Origin: Halobacillus shinanisalinarum
GTDB taxonomy: Bacteria > Bacillota > Bacilli > Bacillales > Halobacillaceae
NCBI RefSeq assembly: GCF_022919835.1
Contig: NZ_CP095074.1
Location: forward strand, 1,674,001 to 1,738,000
DNA length: 64,000 nucleotides
Direction of reading: 5' to 3'
Under the pieces are notes generated by a model. That model searched no databases. It saw only the letters and a list, made by a program, of their open reading frames with translations, and had not been told where the DNA came from. The translations under genes were made by a program, and so were the position numbers. Below are positions 6,931-14,868 of the stretch, piece after piece (position 1 is the stretch's first letter; the number at the start of each line of letters is the position of its first letter).

Positions 6931-9900
6931 ATTCCTTTTCTTCTTCTTTTGTTTTGCGGAAGGCTCCGGTTATTTTGTTGGATAGGTCGTCGAAGAAGGT
7001 GTAGACGACAGGGATAAGAACGAGCGTGAAGAAGCTTGAGACGGTCAGGCCGAAGATGATGGTCACCGCGAGCGGTTGTTGGGCTTCGGCGCCTTGACCA
7101 ATTCCGAGTGCGAGCGGCAGCATTCCTAAGATGGTGGTGAGTGTTGTCATTAGGATGGGACGCAGGCGGTCGGGGCCGGCTTCTAGAATCGCTTCCGTTC
7201 TGTCGTATGATTTGCTTCGTAAGATATTAATGTAGTCGACGAGCACGATGGCGTTGTTGACGACGATCCCCGCGAGCATGATAATCCCGACGAAGGCTGG
7301 CAGACTGAATGGCAGTCCGGTAATAAATAAGCCTCCGGTAATGCCGACGATGGTAGCAGGCAGTGAGAACATGATGATGAAAGGAAACAGGAAGTTCTCA
7401 AACTGAATCGCCATGACGGCATAGACGAGGAAAATCGAAAATACCAGGGCCAGGGCCAAATCGCCAAACGCGTCGCGCATGTCCTCCGCCTGTCCGCCGA
7501 TGGTATAAGAATAGCCATCAGGGAAGTTGAGGCTGTCAAGTTCCGCTTGGACGGCTTCGGTTGTGCTGCCGAGGTCACGGTCGACGACTTCTGCTTCCAC
7601 GTTGACTTGCGGCTGCTGGCCTTCGCGCAACAACGAAACAGGTCCCTGAACTTGGGTCAAATCAGCAATGGTCGCAAGCGGGATAATCGATCCGCTTGGG
7701 GTTTGCACCGACATACCCTCAAGATCGGCAATCGTTTGGCGTTCTTCTTCAGGCAAAATCAATCGGACATCGATTTCGTTGCCGGCTTCCCGATACCTTG
7801 TGGCGATTTTACCGCTGAAGGCGAGCTGGACTTGATTGATCACTTGCTGATCACTTAAGCCGTATTGGGCAGCCTTCTGGCGGTTGACATCGATTTGCAT
7901 TTCCGGCCTGCCTTCTTCTGTTGAAGATGTCGGTTCGCTGACCCCATCGACATCTTCCATTAAGTAGACGACTTGCTGGGACAGCTGGTCGAGCACTTCG
8001 TATTCCGGTCCATTGATCTGCACTTGTAACGGCGCGCCTGTTCCGAGCCCCGCTTCAAGCGCACCAACAGAGATGTCCGCTCCAGCCAGCCCCTCTAAGG
8101 CTTCGTCAATGTCTTCCACGACGGCCGCCGTTGTTCGTTCCCGCTCCCCCGGGTCAACAAGCTGAATCGTGTACGACCCATAGTCTGAGGAGCTGCTGCC
8201 GACTCCCCCGCCAATGCCGCCACCGCCGATCGTCAGGTAGCTGACATCAATCACGTCGCTGAATTTTTCCAGCCGTTGATCAACTTCATTTGTAAGTTCT
8301 TGCGTTTCTTCAATGGCGGTTCCTTCTGGCAGTGTGACTCGAATCGATACTTGTCCCTGGTCTGATGGCGGAATGAATTCCGTTCCAATCAATGGAATCA
8401 GGGCGATACTGCCGGCAACGCAGACGGTTGTAATCGCAACCGTTGTTTTCCTAAACCTTAATACGGTTCTTAATAGCTTCCGATAGCCATGGTTCACTTT
8501 TTCTAACAAACGATCAAACCAATCGCGCCGACCGCTTGTTCTGATGGGTTTTGTTAACAGTTTCGATGACAGCATCGGTACGAGTGTAACGGAGACCGCC
8601 AGTGACGCGATTAACGCAAAGGAGATCGTCAGGGCGAGCGGTGTGAACAGCTCGGAGGCGATTCCTTCCACAAATATGATCGGCAAAAACACGACGAGGG
8701 TCGTTGTTGCAGATGCGATGACGGCAGGTGCGAGTTCAGAGGCCCCTTGCTTTGAGGCCTCGATGATCGAGTAACCCCGCTGTCGATAACTGTAGATGCT
8801 TTCCAAAATGACGATCGAGCTGTCGACCATCATCCCGATCCCGAGCGCAAGTCCGCCCATCGTCAGCACGTTTAACGTTTCACCGGTGAAAAACATCAAC
8901 GTAAACGTCGAGATGATCGCAATCGGAATCGAAATCCCGATGACGAGCGTTGCGCGCACACTTTTCAAAAATAGCAGCAGCACGAAAATCGAAATGATCC
9001 CGCCGATAATAATATTTTTCACGACACTGTTGATCGACGTTTTCACAAATTCACTCGTATCGAGGACGACTTCCAACTCGACATCCTCCGGCAAATCAGC
9101 CTTCGCCTCATCGATAGCCTCCGTGACGTTATTCGCTGTTTCCACTGTGTTGCTGTCGGTTTTTTTCAAAAAGGACAGGACGACGGACGAACTGCCATTT
9201 ACTTTTGATACCGTATTTGATCGGGCAAAATTCTCTTCGACATCAGCAATTTGATCAAGAGTAATGCTGGCTCCCTCTGGTGACTGGATGATCGTTTCTC
9301 GAACATCCTCAATGCTCTGATAATCCCCGTTGATACGGATTTGCAGATCTTTCTGCCCTTTTTGAATGCTGCCTGCTGAGGCGGACTGGTTGGAGGCATT
9401 CAGGGCCTGGATAATCGTTTGTGAATCGAGGCCATACTGGGCCATTTGGGCACGGTCGACGAGCACCTGAACTTCCCGCGTTCGTCCCCCTTCAATACTG
9501 ACCGAAGCGACCCCTTCCTGGCGTTCAAAATGCGGGACGAGCTGGCTCTCGGCAATTTGCTGCAGATTCTCAGGCGTGTCACCAGATAGGCCAATGGTCA
9601 TGATCGGCAGCTGCTGCGGGTCGAAACGAAGCACGTTCGGTTCCCCCGCCCCCTCAGGAAGCGCGCCGATCACTGAATCGACCTTCTCTCTAACCTCAAG
9701 CAACGTGCTATCGAGATCAACACCTGTATTGAACTGCATCATTACAAGTGAGGCCCCTGCTTGCGACTGGGATTGCAATACTTCCAGACCTTCAAGCGAG
9801 CTGACAGCCGATTCGATCGGTCGGCTGACGAGCTTCTCGACTTCTTGCGGCGCCGCTCCTTCATAACTCGTTGACACGACGGCGATCGGAAGTTCAATAT

Positions 9901-10015
9901 CTGGGTACAAATCGATCGTCAGCGACCGTAATGACACGAAGCCGAGCCCGAGAATGGCGGCGACGATCATGATGACACCGACGGGCCGCTTCACGGATAG
10001 GTTAACGAGCTTCAC
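6929..10015 (-). CDS. swrC: RND efflux transporter permease, HAE1/SwrC type
   Basis: 1028 aa, full length. Inner-membrane proton-driven multidrug or lipopeptide exporter. Visible features are the N-terminal TM1 (SVKRPVGVIMIVAAILGLGF), two large extracytoplasmic loops with the family's pore-domain repeat, the TM4 relay segment GIGMMVDSSIVILE, and a second TM block near the C-terminus (GIIMLAGIVVNNAIVLVDY). In B. subtilis SwrC confers surfactin resistance; the substrate here is unknown. GTG start with AAGGAGG 8 nt upstream inside the adaptor gene; the two genes abut without a gap, so they are translationally linked. Ends in the palindromic repeat. Confidence 0.9.
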   Translation of the reverse strand: MKLVNLSVKRPVGVIMIVAAILGLGFVSLRSLTIDLYPDIELPIAVVSTSYEGAAPQEVEKLVSRPIESAVSSLEGLEVLQSQSQAGASLVMMQFNTGVDLDSTLLEVREKVDSVIGALPEGAGEPNVLRFDPQQLPIMTIGLSGDTPENLQQIAESQLVPHFERQEGVASVSIEGGRTREVQVLVDRAQMAQYGLDSQTIIQALNASNQSASAGSIQKGQKDLQIRINGDYQSIEDVRETIIQSPEGASITLDQIADVEENFARSNTVSKVNGSSSVVLSFLKKTDSNTVETANNVTEAIDEAKADLPEDVELEVVLDTSEFVKTSINSVVKNIIIGGIISIFVLLLFLKSVRATLVIGISIPIAIISTFTLMFFTGETLNVLTMGGLALGIGMMVDSSIVILESIYSYRQRGYSIIEASKQGASELAPAVIASATTTLVVFLPIIFVEGIASELFTPLALTISFALIASLAVSVTLVPMLSSKLLTKPIRTSGRRDWFDRLLEKVNHGYRKLLRTVLRFRKTTVAITTVCVAGSIALIPLIGTEFIPPSDQGQVSIRVTLPEGTAIEETQELTNEVDQRLEKFSDVIDVSYLTIGGGGIGGGVGSSSSDYGSYTIQLVDPGERERTTAAVVEDIDEALEGLAGADISVGALEAGLGTGAPLQVQINGPEYEVLDQLSQQVVYLMEDVDGVSEPTSSTEEGRPEMQIDVNRQKAAQYGLSDQQVINQVQLAFSGKIATRYREAGNEIDVRLILPEEERQTIADLEGMSVQTPSGSIIPLATIADLTQVQGPVSLLREGQQPQVNVEAEVVDRDLGSTTEAVQAELDSLNFPDGYSYTIGGQAEDMRDAFGDLALALVFSIFLVYAVMAIQFENFLFPFIIMFSLPATIVGITGGLFITGLPFSLPAFVGIIMLAGIVVNNAIVLVDYINILRSKSYDRTEAILEAGPDRLRPILMTTLTTILGMLPLALGIGQGAEAQQPLAVTIIFGLTVSSFFTLVLIPVVYTFFDDLSNKITGAFRKTKEEEKE

Positions 10016-11356
10016 TTACGCGTCCTCCTTCATGATCGTCACTTTGGCGCCATCACTTAAAGTGAGCTGGCCGCTTGTGATCACGGGGGCGTCAGTCTTC
10101 ACCTCACCTGAGATCGCGGTTTGGTCGGTTTGCGACTCGACCACTTCCACATCGACACGGACAGCCTTCTGATCGACAACCTGGTAGATATAAGATTCAC
10201 CAGCTTCTTCCGCAACTGCGTCTGTCGGTACGATCATCGTATCCTCTACCACTGTTTCTGGTAAAAGGAAGGTCGCCATCATGCCCGGTTTAATGGTTTC
10301 CTCCGCGTTATCGACGGTGGCTTCGACAGGGTAAAGGCCCGTCTCATCTGGAACCGATGGAATGTAGCTGACTGTTGAGGTGACAGGCTCCTCCAGCGTA
10401 TCAATTTTAACCTGCAGTTCACTTCCTTCAGAAAATAAACCGAGCTGTTCGGCTGTGACAGCCGCCGTGATCGTCATCGGGTTAAGGCTGACGATCGTGG
10501 CAAATGGTTGTTGATTGGTAACGACGTCACCTTCGCTGGCCTCCAGGGTAGAAATTTCCCCGCTGGCTGGGGCCGTAATCGCTTCGTTTGCCCCTTGTTC
10601 TTCGGCTTGATTGAGCTGCACCTGGGCTTGTTCAACTTGGAGCTCCGCTTGATCGATGCCGATCCGTGCTTGCTCCAGCTGCTGCTCTGCCTGGTCGACC
10701 TGGGCCTCAGCCTGGGCAACAGCTGAATCGGTCGGGGCTCCCTTCTCGCCGGTTAGCTGCTGAAATTGGGCGTTCGCTTGGTCAGCTCGGGTTTGCGCTT
10801 GTTTGTAAAGGACTTCTGGCACGGTTCCTTCGTCAACGAGCTGCTTCGTTTGATCCGCTAATTCCTGTGCTTGTTCGTACTGCTGTTTAGCGGCTGTAGC
10901 GGCTTTGTTACCTTGACTGGCTTTGGCATCAGCCGCTTGCCGGGCGATGTCGACTTGCTTCTTGGCGTTTTCGACACCAGCTTGTGCTTGCTCAAAGGCA
11001 ACCTGCGCGTTTTCGAGCTGTGTTTTCGCTTGCTTGACAGCGAGCTGCTGGAGCTCGACCTGGCTGCTGCTGTTTCCGGGATCGACGACGCCGACGGCCT
11101 CACCTTCTTCAATGCGGTCGCCCTTGGCTACGTTTAACGTCACAAGTTCCCCGGGGACGCTTGAAAGGACGGGAGAGGTGTCGGCTGTCGTTGCCCTCCC
11201 AACTATTTTTCTTTCAATAATGAAGTTATCTTGAATGATGGCGGTGGTTTCGACGGGTGTCGTGCGGGTTTCGGCTTGTTGTTCGTCGGTATTATTATTG
11301 CAGGCGGTGAGTGTGGTGATGGTCAGCAGGAGGACAAGATATGTAAGATGCTTCAT
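10016..11356 (-). CDS. Lipoprotein membrane-fusion adaptor of the RND pump (HlyD/AcrA family)
   Basis: 446 aa. Signal peptide with lipobox TLTAC, so it is an outer-face lipoprotein. Residues 45-80 and 290-320 form the split lipoyl domain (APASGEISTLEASEGDVV). Between them lies a long Ala/Gln-rich coiled-coil hairpin, then the beta-barrel and membrane-proximal domains. In a monoderm it presumably stabilises the pump without an outer-membrane channel. ATG at 11356 with GAGGG about 10 nt upstream. First gene of a two-gene operon. Confidence 0.9.
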   Translation of the reverse strand: MKHLTYLVLLLTITTLTACNNNTDEQQAETRTTPVETTAIIQDNFIIERKIVGRATTADTSPVLSSVPGELVTLNVAKGDRIEEGEAVGVVDPGNSSSQVELQQLAVKQAKTQLENAQVAFEQAQAGVENAKKQVDIARQAADAKASQGNKAATAAKQQYEQAQELADQTKQLVDEGTVPEVLYKQAQTRADQANAQFQQLTGEKGAPTDSAVAQAEAQVDQAEQQLEQARIGIDQAELQVEQAQVQLNQAEEQGANEAITAPASGEISTLEASEGDVVTNQQPFATIVSLNPMTITAAVTAEQLGLFSEGSELQVKIDTLEEPVTSTVSYIPSVPDETGLYPVEATVDNAEETIKPGMMATFLLPETVVEDTMIVPTDAVAEEAGESYIYQVVDQKAVRVDVEVVESQTDQTAISGEVKTDAPVITSGQLTLSDGAKVTIMKEDA

Positions 11357-11396
11357 CGGTTCATTTCCCTCTCTCGTGTGATCATAATTATGGATA

Positions 11397-11443
11397 ATGT
11401 TACTAAAGTGTGAAAAAGATTGCAACTTGTCGACTGGTGACAA
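11397..11443 (-). promoter_or_regulatory. Sigma-A-like promoter and adjacent inverted repeat upstream of the RND operon
   Basis: Minus strand TTGCAA (11425-11420), 17 nt, TAACAT (11402-11397). Directly upstream is TTGTC-N7-GACAA (11443-11427), a possible operator touching the -35 region. Confidence 0.45.
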
Positions 11444-11624
11444 ATTGGTGAATGTTATGGGAGCTAGACTCTGTTGAAAAGAGTGTAGGGCGAATCCCCT
11501 ATCTTATTGTGTAGATTGCATCCTTTTTCATGTGTGCATTTCCAACATTTTATGCTAAATTATATATAAGGTAAAATAAGGAAAAACAAGCATCTACGAG
11601 TGGGAGCAAACTAGGAGGGTTAAG

Positions 11625-12218
11625 ATGGCTCAGGCGAAAAGGTGGATGGTGCTAGCCTTGTCTCTGGTGTTCATGCTTAGTATGGTCATTCTGCCACAGA
11701 GGTCATTCGCGTCTGGTGAGAAAACGTTCAAAAATGAAGCTCCTTCTCCTTCGATGTCATATTCTCTATTTCATAACGGATATCTATTTGCAGCTCCTCA
11801 AGCGGAAATAAGGGTAGGTCATGCGAGTGTATTGGTACACAACTTGAAAAGCAGCAACATTCATGCCGTCAATTATTTGCTTGCTGAAGAGGGAGTACAA
11901 AGGCTGCCTGAAGACACCACTTCCATTGAATTTAAAACGGACGGAACTTCAATGATAACAACGAGCAGTGGCAAGACTGAGGTATTACCGACGGGCTTTT
12001 GGGGGAATGCTTGGAAAGTAACGAAATGTGCGGCTTTCATTACGGCGGCTGTTGTGCCGATCTTTAAAGCTTACAAGGCAGTGAGAGCTTTAGGCGGTGT
12101 CAGAGAAACGGCGAGATTACTCGTGGGAGCGGGTAACTCAACGGATTTCCTGCAAATTGCGGGTGGCACTGCTGCTGAAATTATCGGTATTAGCGGGATA
12201 CAGAAGAACTGTTTCTAG
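11625..12218 (+). CDS. Secreted protein with C-terminal hydrophobic two-cysteine domain; candidate peptide-toxin precursor
   Basis: 197 aa. Signal peptide 1-30 ending SFAS, a polar middle (31-125), then a compact hydrophobic, Ala/Gly/Ile-rich domain 128-197 with only two cysteines in the mature part, Cys135 (KVTKCAAF) and Cys196 (IQKNCF), one at each end. This layout (long pro-region, helical hydrophobic C-terminal domain bracketed by cysteines) resembles precursors of disulfide-containing bacteriocins such as SdpC, but I see no clear homology to a named family. ATG has AGGAGG upstream. The next gene, 16 nt downstream, encodes a 3-TM protein that could be an immunity or maturation partner. 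Confidence 0.55.
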   Translation: MAQAKRWMVLALSLVFMLSMVILPQRSFASGEKTFKNEAPSPSMSYSLFHNGYLFAAPQAEIRVGHASVLVHNLKSSNIHAVNYLLAEEGVQRLPEDTTSIEFKTDGTSMITTSSGKTEVLPTGFWGNAWKVTKCAAFITAAVVPIFKAYKAVRALGGVRETARLLVGAGNSTDFLQIAGGTAAEIIGISGIQKNCF

Positions 12219-12234
12219 AGGAGGTTTGATCTTT

Positions 12235-12522
12235 ATGCAAAAAGAAGGGACTTTTGGTCATCGGTCGAATCGTAATGGTGTATTTGGAGAGCCTTCCAAC
12301 GCAACAACGGCAGCATTATCTTATGGGATGTTATTTGTAGCCTTTATGCTTGTGACTGGGGGAACGATCACCATTAATGGGCTTGGTCTTCCGGCAATTG
12401 GGCTTTTTGTAATGATTTCCTTCGTACAATATATGGTGAAAGGAACGCCCAGGTGGCTCGTATTAGGATCCTTCACCTTTGCGGTCGGGATGGCAGTTGT
12501 TATGGGCCTTCTGCTCCAATAG
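12235..12522 (+). CDS. Small three-TM membrane protein, partner of the secreted two-cysteine protein
   Basis: 95 aa with three hydrophobic segments (about 27-48, 52-71, 76-95) after a polar 25-residue N-terminus. The ATG has AGGAGG 10 nt upstream, overlapping the stop of the preceding gene's region; the pair ends in a strong terminator, so they form one operon. No family recognised. If the upstream product is antimicrobial, this is the natural candidate for self-protection; that is inference. Confidence 0.6.
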   Translation: MQKEGTFGHRSNRNGVFGEPSNATTAALSYGMLFVAFMLVTGGTITINGLGLPAIGLFVMISFVQYMVKGTPRWLVLGSFTFAVGMAVVMGLLLQ

Positions 12523-12552
12523 TCAGTCGTTGATTTTGATGCTGATGCTGAT

Positions 12553-12589
12553 GCACTCCTCCAGACCATTCGGAGGGGTGCTTTTTTTT
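12553..12589 (+). terminator. Intrinsic terminator of the two-gene operon
   Basis: GCACTCCTCC pairs with GGAGGGGTGC, followed by eight T. Confidence 0.9.
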
Positions 12590-12596
12590 ATGACAT

Positions 12597-12632
12597 AAAA
12601 ACCGCCAGGCTCATGCTTTGAGCTTGACGGTT
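12597..12632 (-). terminator. Minus-strand intrinsic terminator
   Basis: On the minus strand AACCGTCAAGCTC pairs with GAGCCTGGCGGTT, followed by TTTAT. It ends the minus-strand gene at 12874, with a repeat element in between. Confidence 0.65.
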
Positions 12633-12633
12633 A

Positions 12634-12868
12634 TGTAGTCGTCTAGGAAATTATAAAATATTTGCCTATGGATAAGCTTTACATGAAGTTAGCCACATCC
12701 AGCTCCAGCGCCCAAGACACGAAAGACTAGTCAATCGCTTCCGTGGCCCCACAGGACGTGGGGTCGTTCGGCGTTGAAACAGGACGTTTCGGTTTTAGTC
12801 GAACTTCCTCTTTCCCCGATCTTAGTCGAACTTCCACTGTCGTGTCTACCAGGGCGCCCCGCGCTTTT
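12634..12868. repeat. Intergenic repeat element, copy A (about 230 bp)
   Basis: Nearly identical to the reverse complement of 44745-44940 over its length, apart from a 27 bp internal duplication of TTAGTCGAACTTCC here. A shorter relative lacking the middle is at 54958-55057 and a fragment at 28128-28215. Contains GCCCCACAGGACGTGGGG, a strong hairpin. No coding potential seen. Confidence 0.8.
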
Positions 12869-12873
12869 GTTCC

Positions 12874-13497
12874 TTATTGCATCGTATTGCCGAGCTGCGC
12901 AATGATGAGATCGAGCTTTTTCACCTGTGGCAGCTGGTTGTGATCAGGGAATTTCTCATCAAAATGGTTTAGAAGCGGCATGATCGCCTCGTCATCAAGT
13001 AATTCCGTGTAGGTTTGATAGGTGTGTTGGTATTGCCTGATGTAGCGCTTCATTTTTTTCTCGAAGCCGGATAGATGATAGGTGGATGAGAAGTCGAACG
13101 CTTTGGCGATGTCGCTGTCGTATGTTGGGAATGCCGGGTTAATGGCATGCAGCATGGCTGCGGCGAGCGGGAACTGCATAGTTGGATTCCCTTTATGGTT
13201 CTTGACCTCGTACAGGCGTTTAGTAATTTGCACGATATTTGGGCGCTCTTGGTCACGCTGCTCTTCCATTAATTTGAAATATTCGCTTTCGAATTCTTTT
13301 GTGAGGCTCGGGTTGTCCAACTTGAAGAAATGGCGAAAGACGAATTGATAGATCGTGTCATCTGGCACGTACGTGTTATCGAAGTCTTGATTCAAATAGA
13401 CGTAGACATCGACTTTTTCTCTAGGAATTTTGTTTACTACTTTCTCTTGCTCGTCCAATAGTAATGGCTTTATGTCTGCGGCTGTTCTGTATTTCAT
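12874..13497 (-). CDS. Hypothetical protein, 207 aa
   Basis: Soluble protein starting MKYRTAADIKPLLLDEQEKV. ATG at 13497 with AGAGGTG 8 nt upstream. The central stretch MLHAINPAFPTYDSDIAKAF recalls a motif of several uncharacterised proteins, but I assign no family. No signal peptide or membrane segment. Monocistronic. Confidence 0.65.
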   Translation of the reverse strand: MKYRTAADIKPLLLDEQEKVVNKIPREKVDVYVYLNQDFDNTYVPDDTIYQFVFRHFFKLDNPSLTKEFESEYFKLMEEQRDQERPNIVQITKRLYEVKNHKGNPTMQFPLAAAMLHAINPAFPTYDSDIAKAFDFSSTYHLSGFEKKMKRYIRQYQHTYQTYTELLDDEAIMPLLNHFDEKFPDHNQLPQVKKLDLIIAQLGNTMQ

Positions 13498-13598
13498 CGA
13501 TTTTTCACCTCTCGTTTCCCTATTCCACAGATTTCTCTTTGGAAAACTTCTATTTTGCAAAAAAGTTGTAAAGTAGAATGAGGGGACTTTAATATATG

Positions 13599-13639
13599 GT
13601 CAAAAAGCTGCCGCCCTTAGAATGGGTGACCTTTTGAAC
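13599..13639. repeat. Short GTTCAAAAAG-type element (degenerate)
   Basis: GGTCAAAAAG ... CCTTTTGAAC, 41 bp, imperfect terminal inverted repeats; resembles the ends of the elements at 20094, 50719 and 62163. Confidence 0.5.
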
Positions 13640-13776
13640 ATCCTTATTATTCTCTATTTTACCTAAATGATGGACTGTTTGCCAAGGTTGCGCACAAATC
13701 GTAAACGTATTGTAATGATAGAGGGTTCACTTTTCTAATAGTTTCCCGATAATGATAAGGAGAGGAGTGTGAGGGT

Positions 13777-13965
13777 ATGGACATAGCAGCGGCGTCTATG
13801 ATCATGAGCCAGGCCCACGTAAGGCAGCAGGCGAGTCTTGCTGTGATGGACAAAACGATGCAGACGTCTGAAGCCAAGGGCAATCAGATGGTGCAAATGC
13901 TACAGCAGTCAGTGCAGCCAGTGCCGCACCCGACGCACGGGAGTCAAATTGATTTAAAAGGATAG
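13777..13965 (+). CDS. yjfB: YjfB family protein (putative motility protein)
   Basis: 62 aa starting MDIAAASMIMSQAHVRQQAS and continuing LAVMDKTMQTSE; this is the YjfB pattern. In Bacillus the family is small, cytoplasmic and associated with flagellar regulation, though its role is not established. ATG preceded by AGGAGAGGAG. Flagellar genes flhO/flhP lie 10 kb away in the window. Confidence 0.8.
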   Translation: MDIAAASMIMSQAHVRQQASLAVMDKTMQTSEAKGNQMVQMLQQSVQPVPHPTHGSQIDLKG

Positions 13966-14274
13966 TGTGTGGACAGGCGGCGAGTGTGCTTTTTTGAACG
14001 CGGGCGGGCTGCCTGTTGTTTTTTTGTGAAGGCGTGGTTTGGGATGACTCTTGGGAGGCGGGAGGCCACTGAAAAGTCTGTGTATAGTAAAATAAGAAGA
14101 TGCCCCACTCCATTATTGTACAGAAACAGGGATCGGGAACGACTCGCTTCCCAGCCACCTTTCTCTTTTTTATAACGGAACCCACCACGAAGAATGAAAG
14201 GAACAAACGTCACTCTTTCAGTGGCCTCCGAAGCGGCTGGCTGTCTTTTTTCAAGGATCATCGTCGAAAAAGGG
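13966..14274. other. Intergenic region without recognised gene
   Basis: About 310 bp between yjfB and the acidic lipoprotein gene. It contains GGGAACGACTCGCTTCCCAG, which resembles part of the intergenic repeat at 63255-63545. No start codon with ribosome-binding site and family-like protein found. Confidence 0.4.
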
Positions 14275-14304
14275 CAAAAAAAGAGCCGCTACACGGGAGC
14301 GGCT
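14275..14304 (-). terminator. Terminator of the acidic lipoprotein gene
   Basis: On the minus strand AGCCGCT and AGCGGCT enclose a 7 nt loop, followed by CTTTTTTT. Confidence 0.85.
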
Positions 14305-14313
14305 GTACCTCGA

Positions 14314-14661
14314 TTATTGATTGTTATTTTGGTCGTTTTCCATTGTATCTTCATTCGAGGTGTCTTGGTTTCCATCGTCTGTATCTGTGCCACCGTTATC
14401 AGTACCTTCTCCACCTTGCTGCTGATCTTCATCCATTTCAGTGCCATCTTCTTTTGTCGGATCAGTATCTTGTTCTGTCGGAGCACCGTCTTCCGTTCCG
14501 TTATTTTCTTCAGTCGGAGCACCATCTTCTGTTCCGTTATTTTCTTCCTCTGGCATGTTCTCTCCGTTTTCAGCTGGCTGCTCCTCTTCTTCAGCAGCAC
14601 AAGCTCCTATGACAGAGATAGCTAGGAAAGCAATGAGTAGTTTTAGTGCGATATTTTTCAT
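14314..14661 (-). CDS. Highly acidic low-complexity lipoprotein
   Basis: 115 aa: signal peptide with lipobox VIGAC, then an almost purely polar mature chain of Glu, Asp, Asn, Gln, Thr and Gly. A 12-residue repeat (EENNGTEDGAPT) occurs twice in tandem. Probably disordered and surface exposed; the charge fits a salt-adapted organism. Function unknown. ATG with GGGAGG 9 nt upstream, own terminator. Confidence 0.75.
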   Translation of the reverse strand: MKNIALKLLIAFLAISVIGACAAEEEEQPAENGENMPEEENNGTEDGAPTEENNGTEDGAPTEQDTDPTKEDGTEMDEDQQQGGEGTDNGGTDTDDGNQDTSNEDTMENDQNNNQ

Positions 14662-14791
14662 GTTAGATTTCCTCCCTTTAGTTTCGATTACGATCTCTAG
14701 TGTAACCGTGTGAGAAAAGGTTTATACAGTTGAAGGCTATTTTTGTTTTTCTAGCAAATGTCTAGGAAGTGCATCCAAATGTAAATAAATG

Positions 14792-14826
14792 AAGAGTGTG
14801 CCGCCTAAAATTTGGCGGCACACTCC
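14792..14826 (-). terminator. Hairpin downstream of the amidase gene
   Basis: GAGTGTGCCGCC pairs with GGCGGCACACTC (8 nt loop); T-run on the minus strand is weak (TTCATTT). Confidence 0.7.
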
Positions 14827-14868
14827 CTGGCAATTATAAGTCATAGAGATTGTCATTTTGGCAGAGTC

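Noticed and set aside
8796..9254. Long frames antisense to the RND pump gene
   Set aside because: They mirror the coding frame of a clear 1028-aa protein and lack family features.
13745..13753. Sigma-D -10 (CCCGATAAT) before yjfB
   Set aside because: Too close to the ribosome-binding site, and no matching -35 at the right distance.
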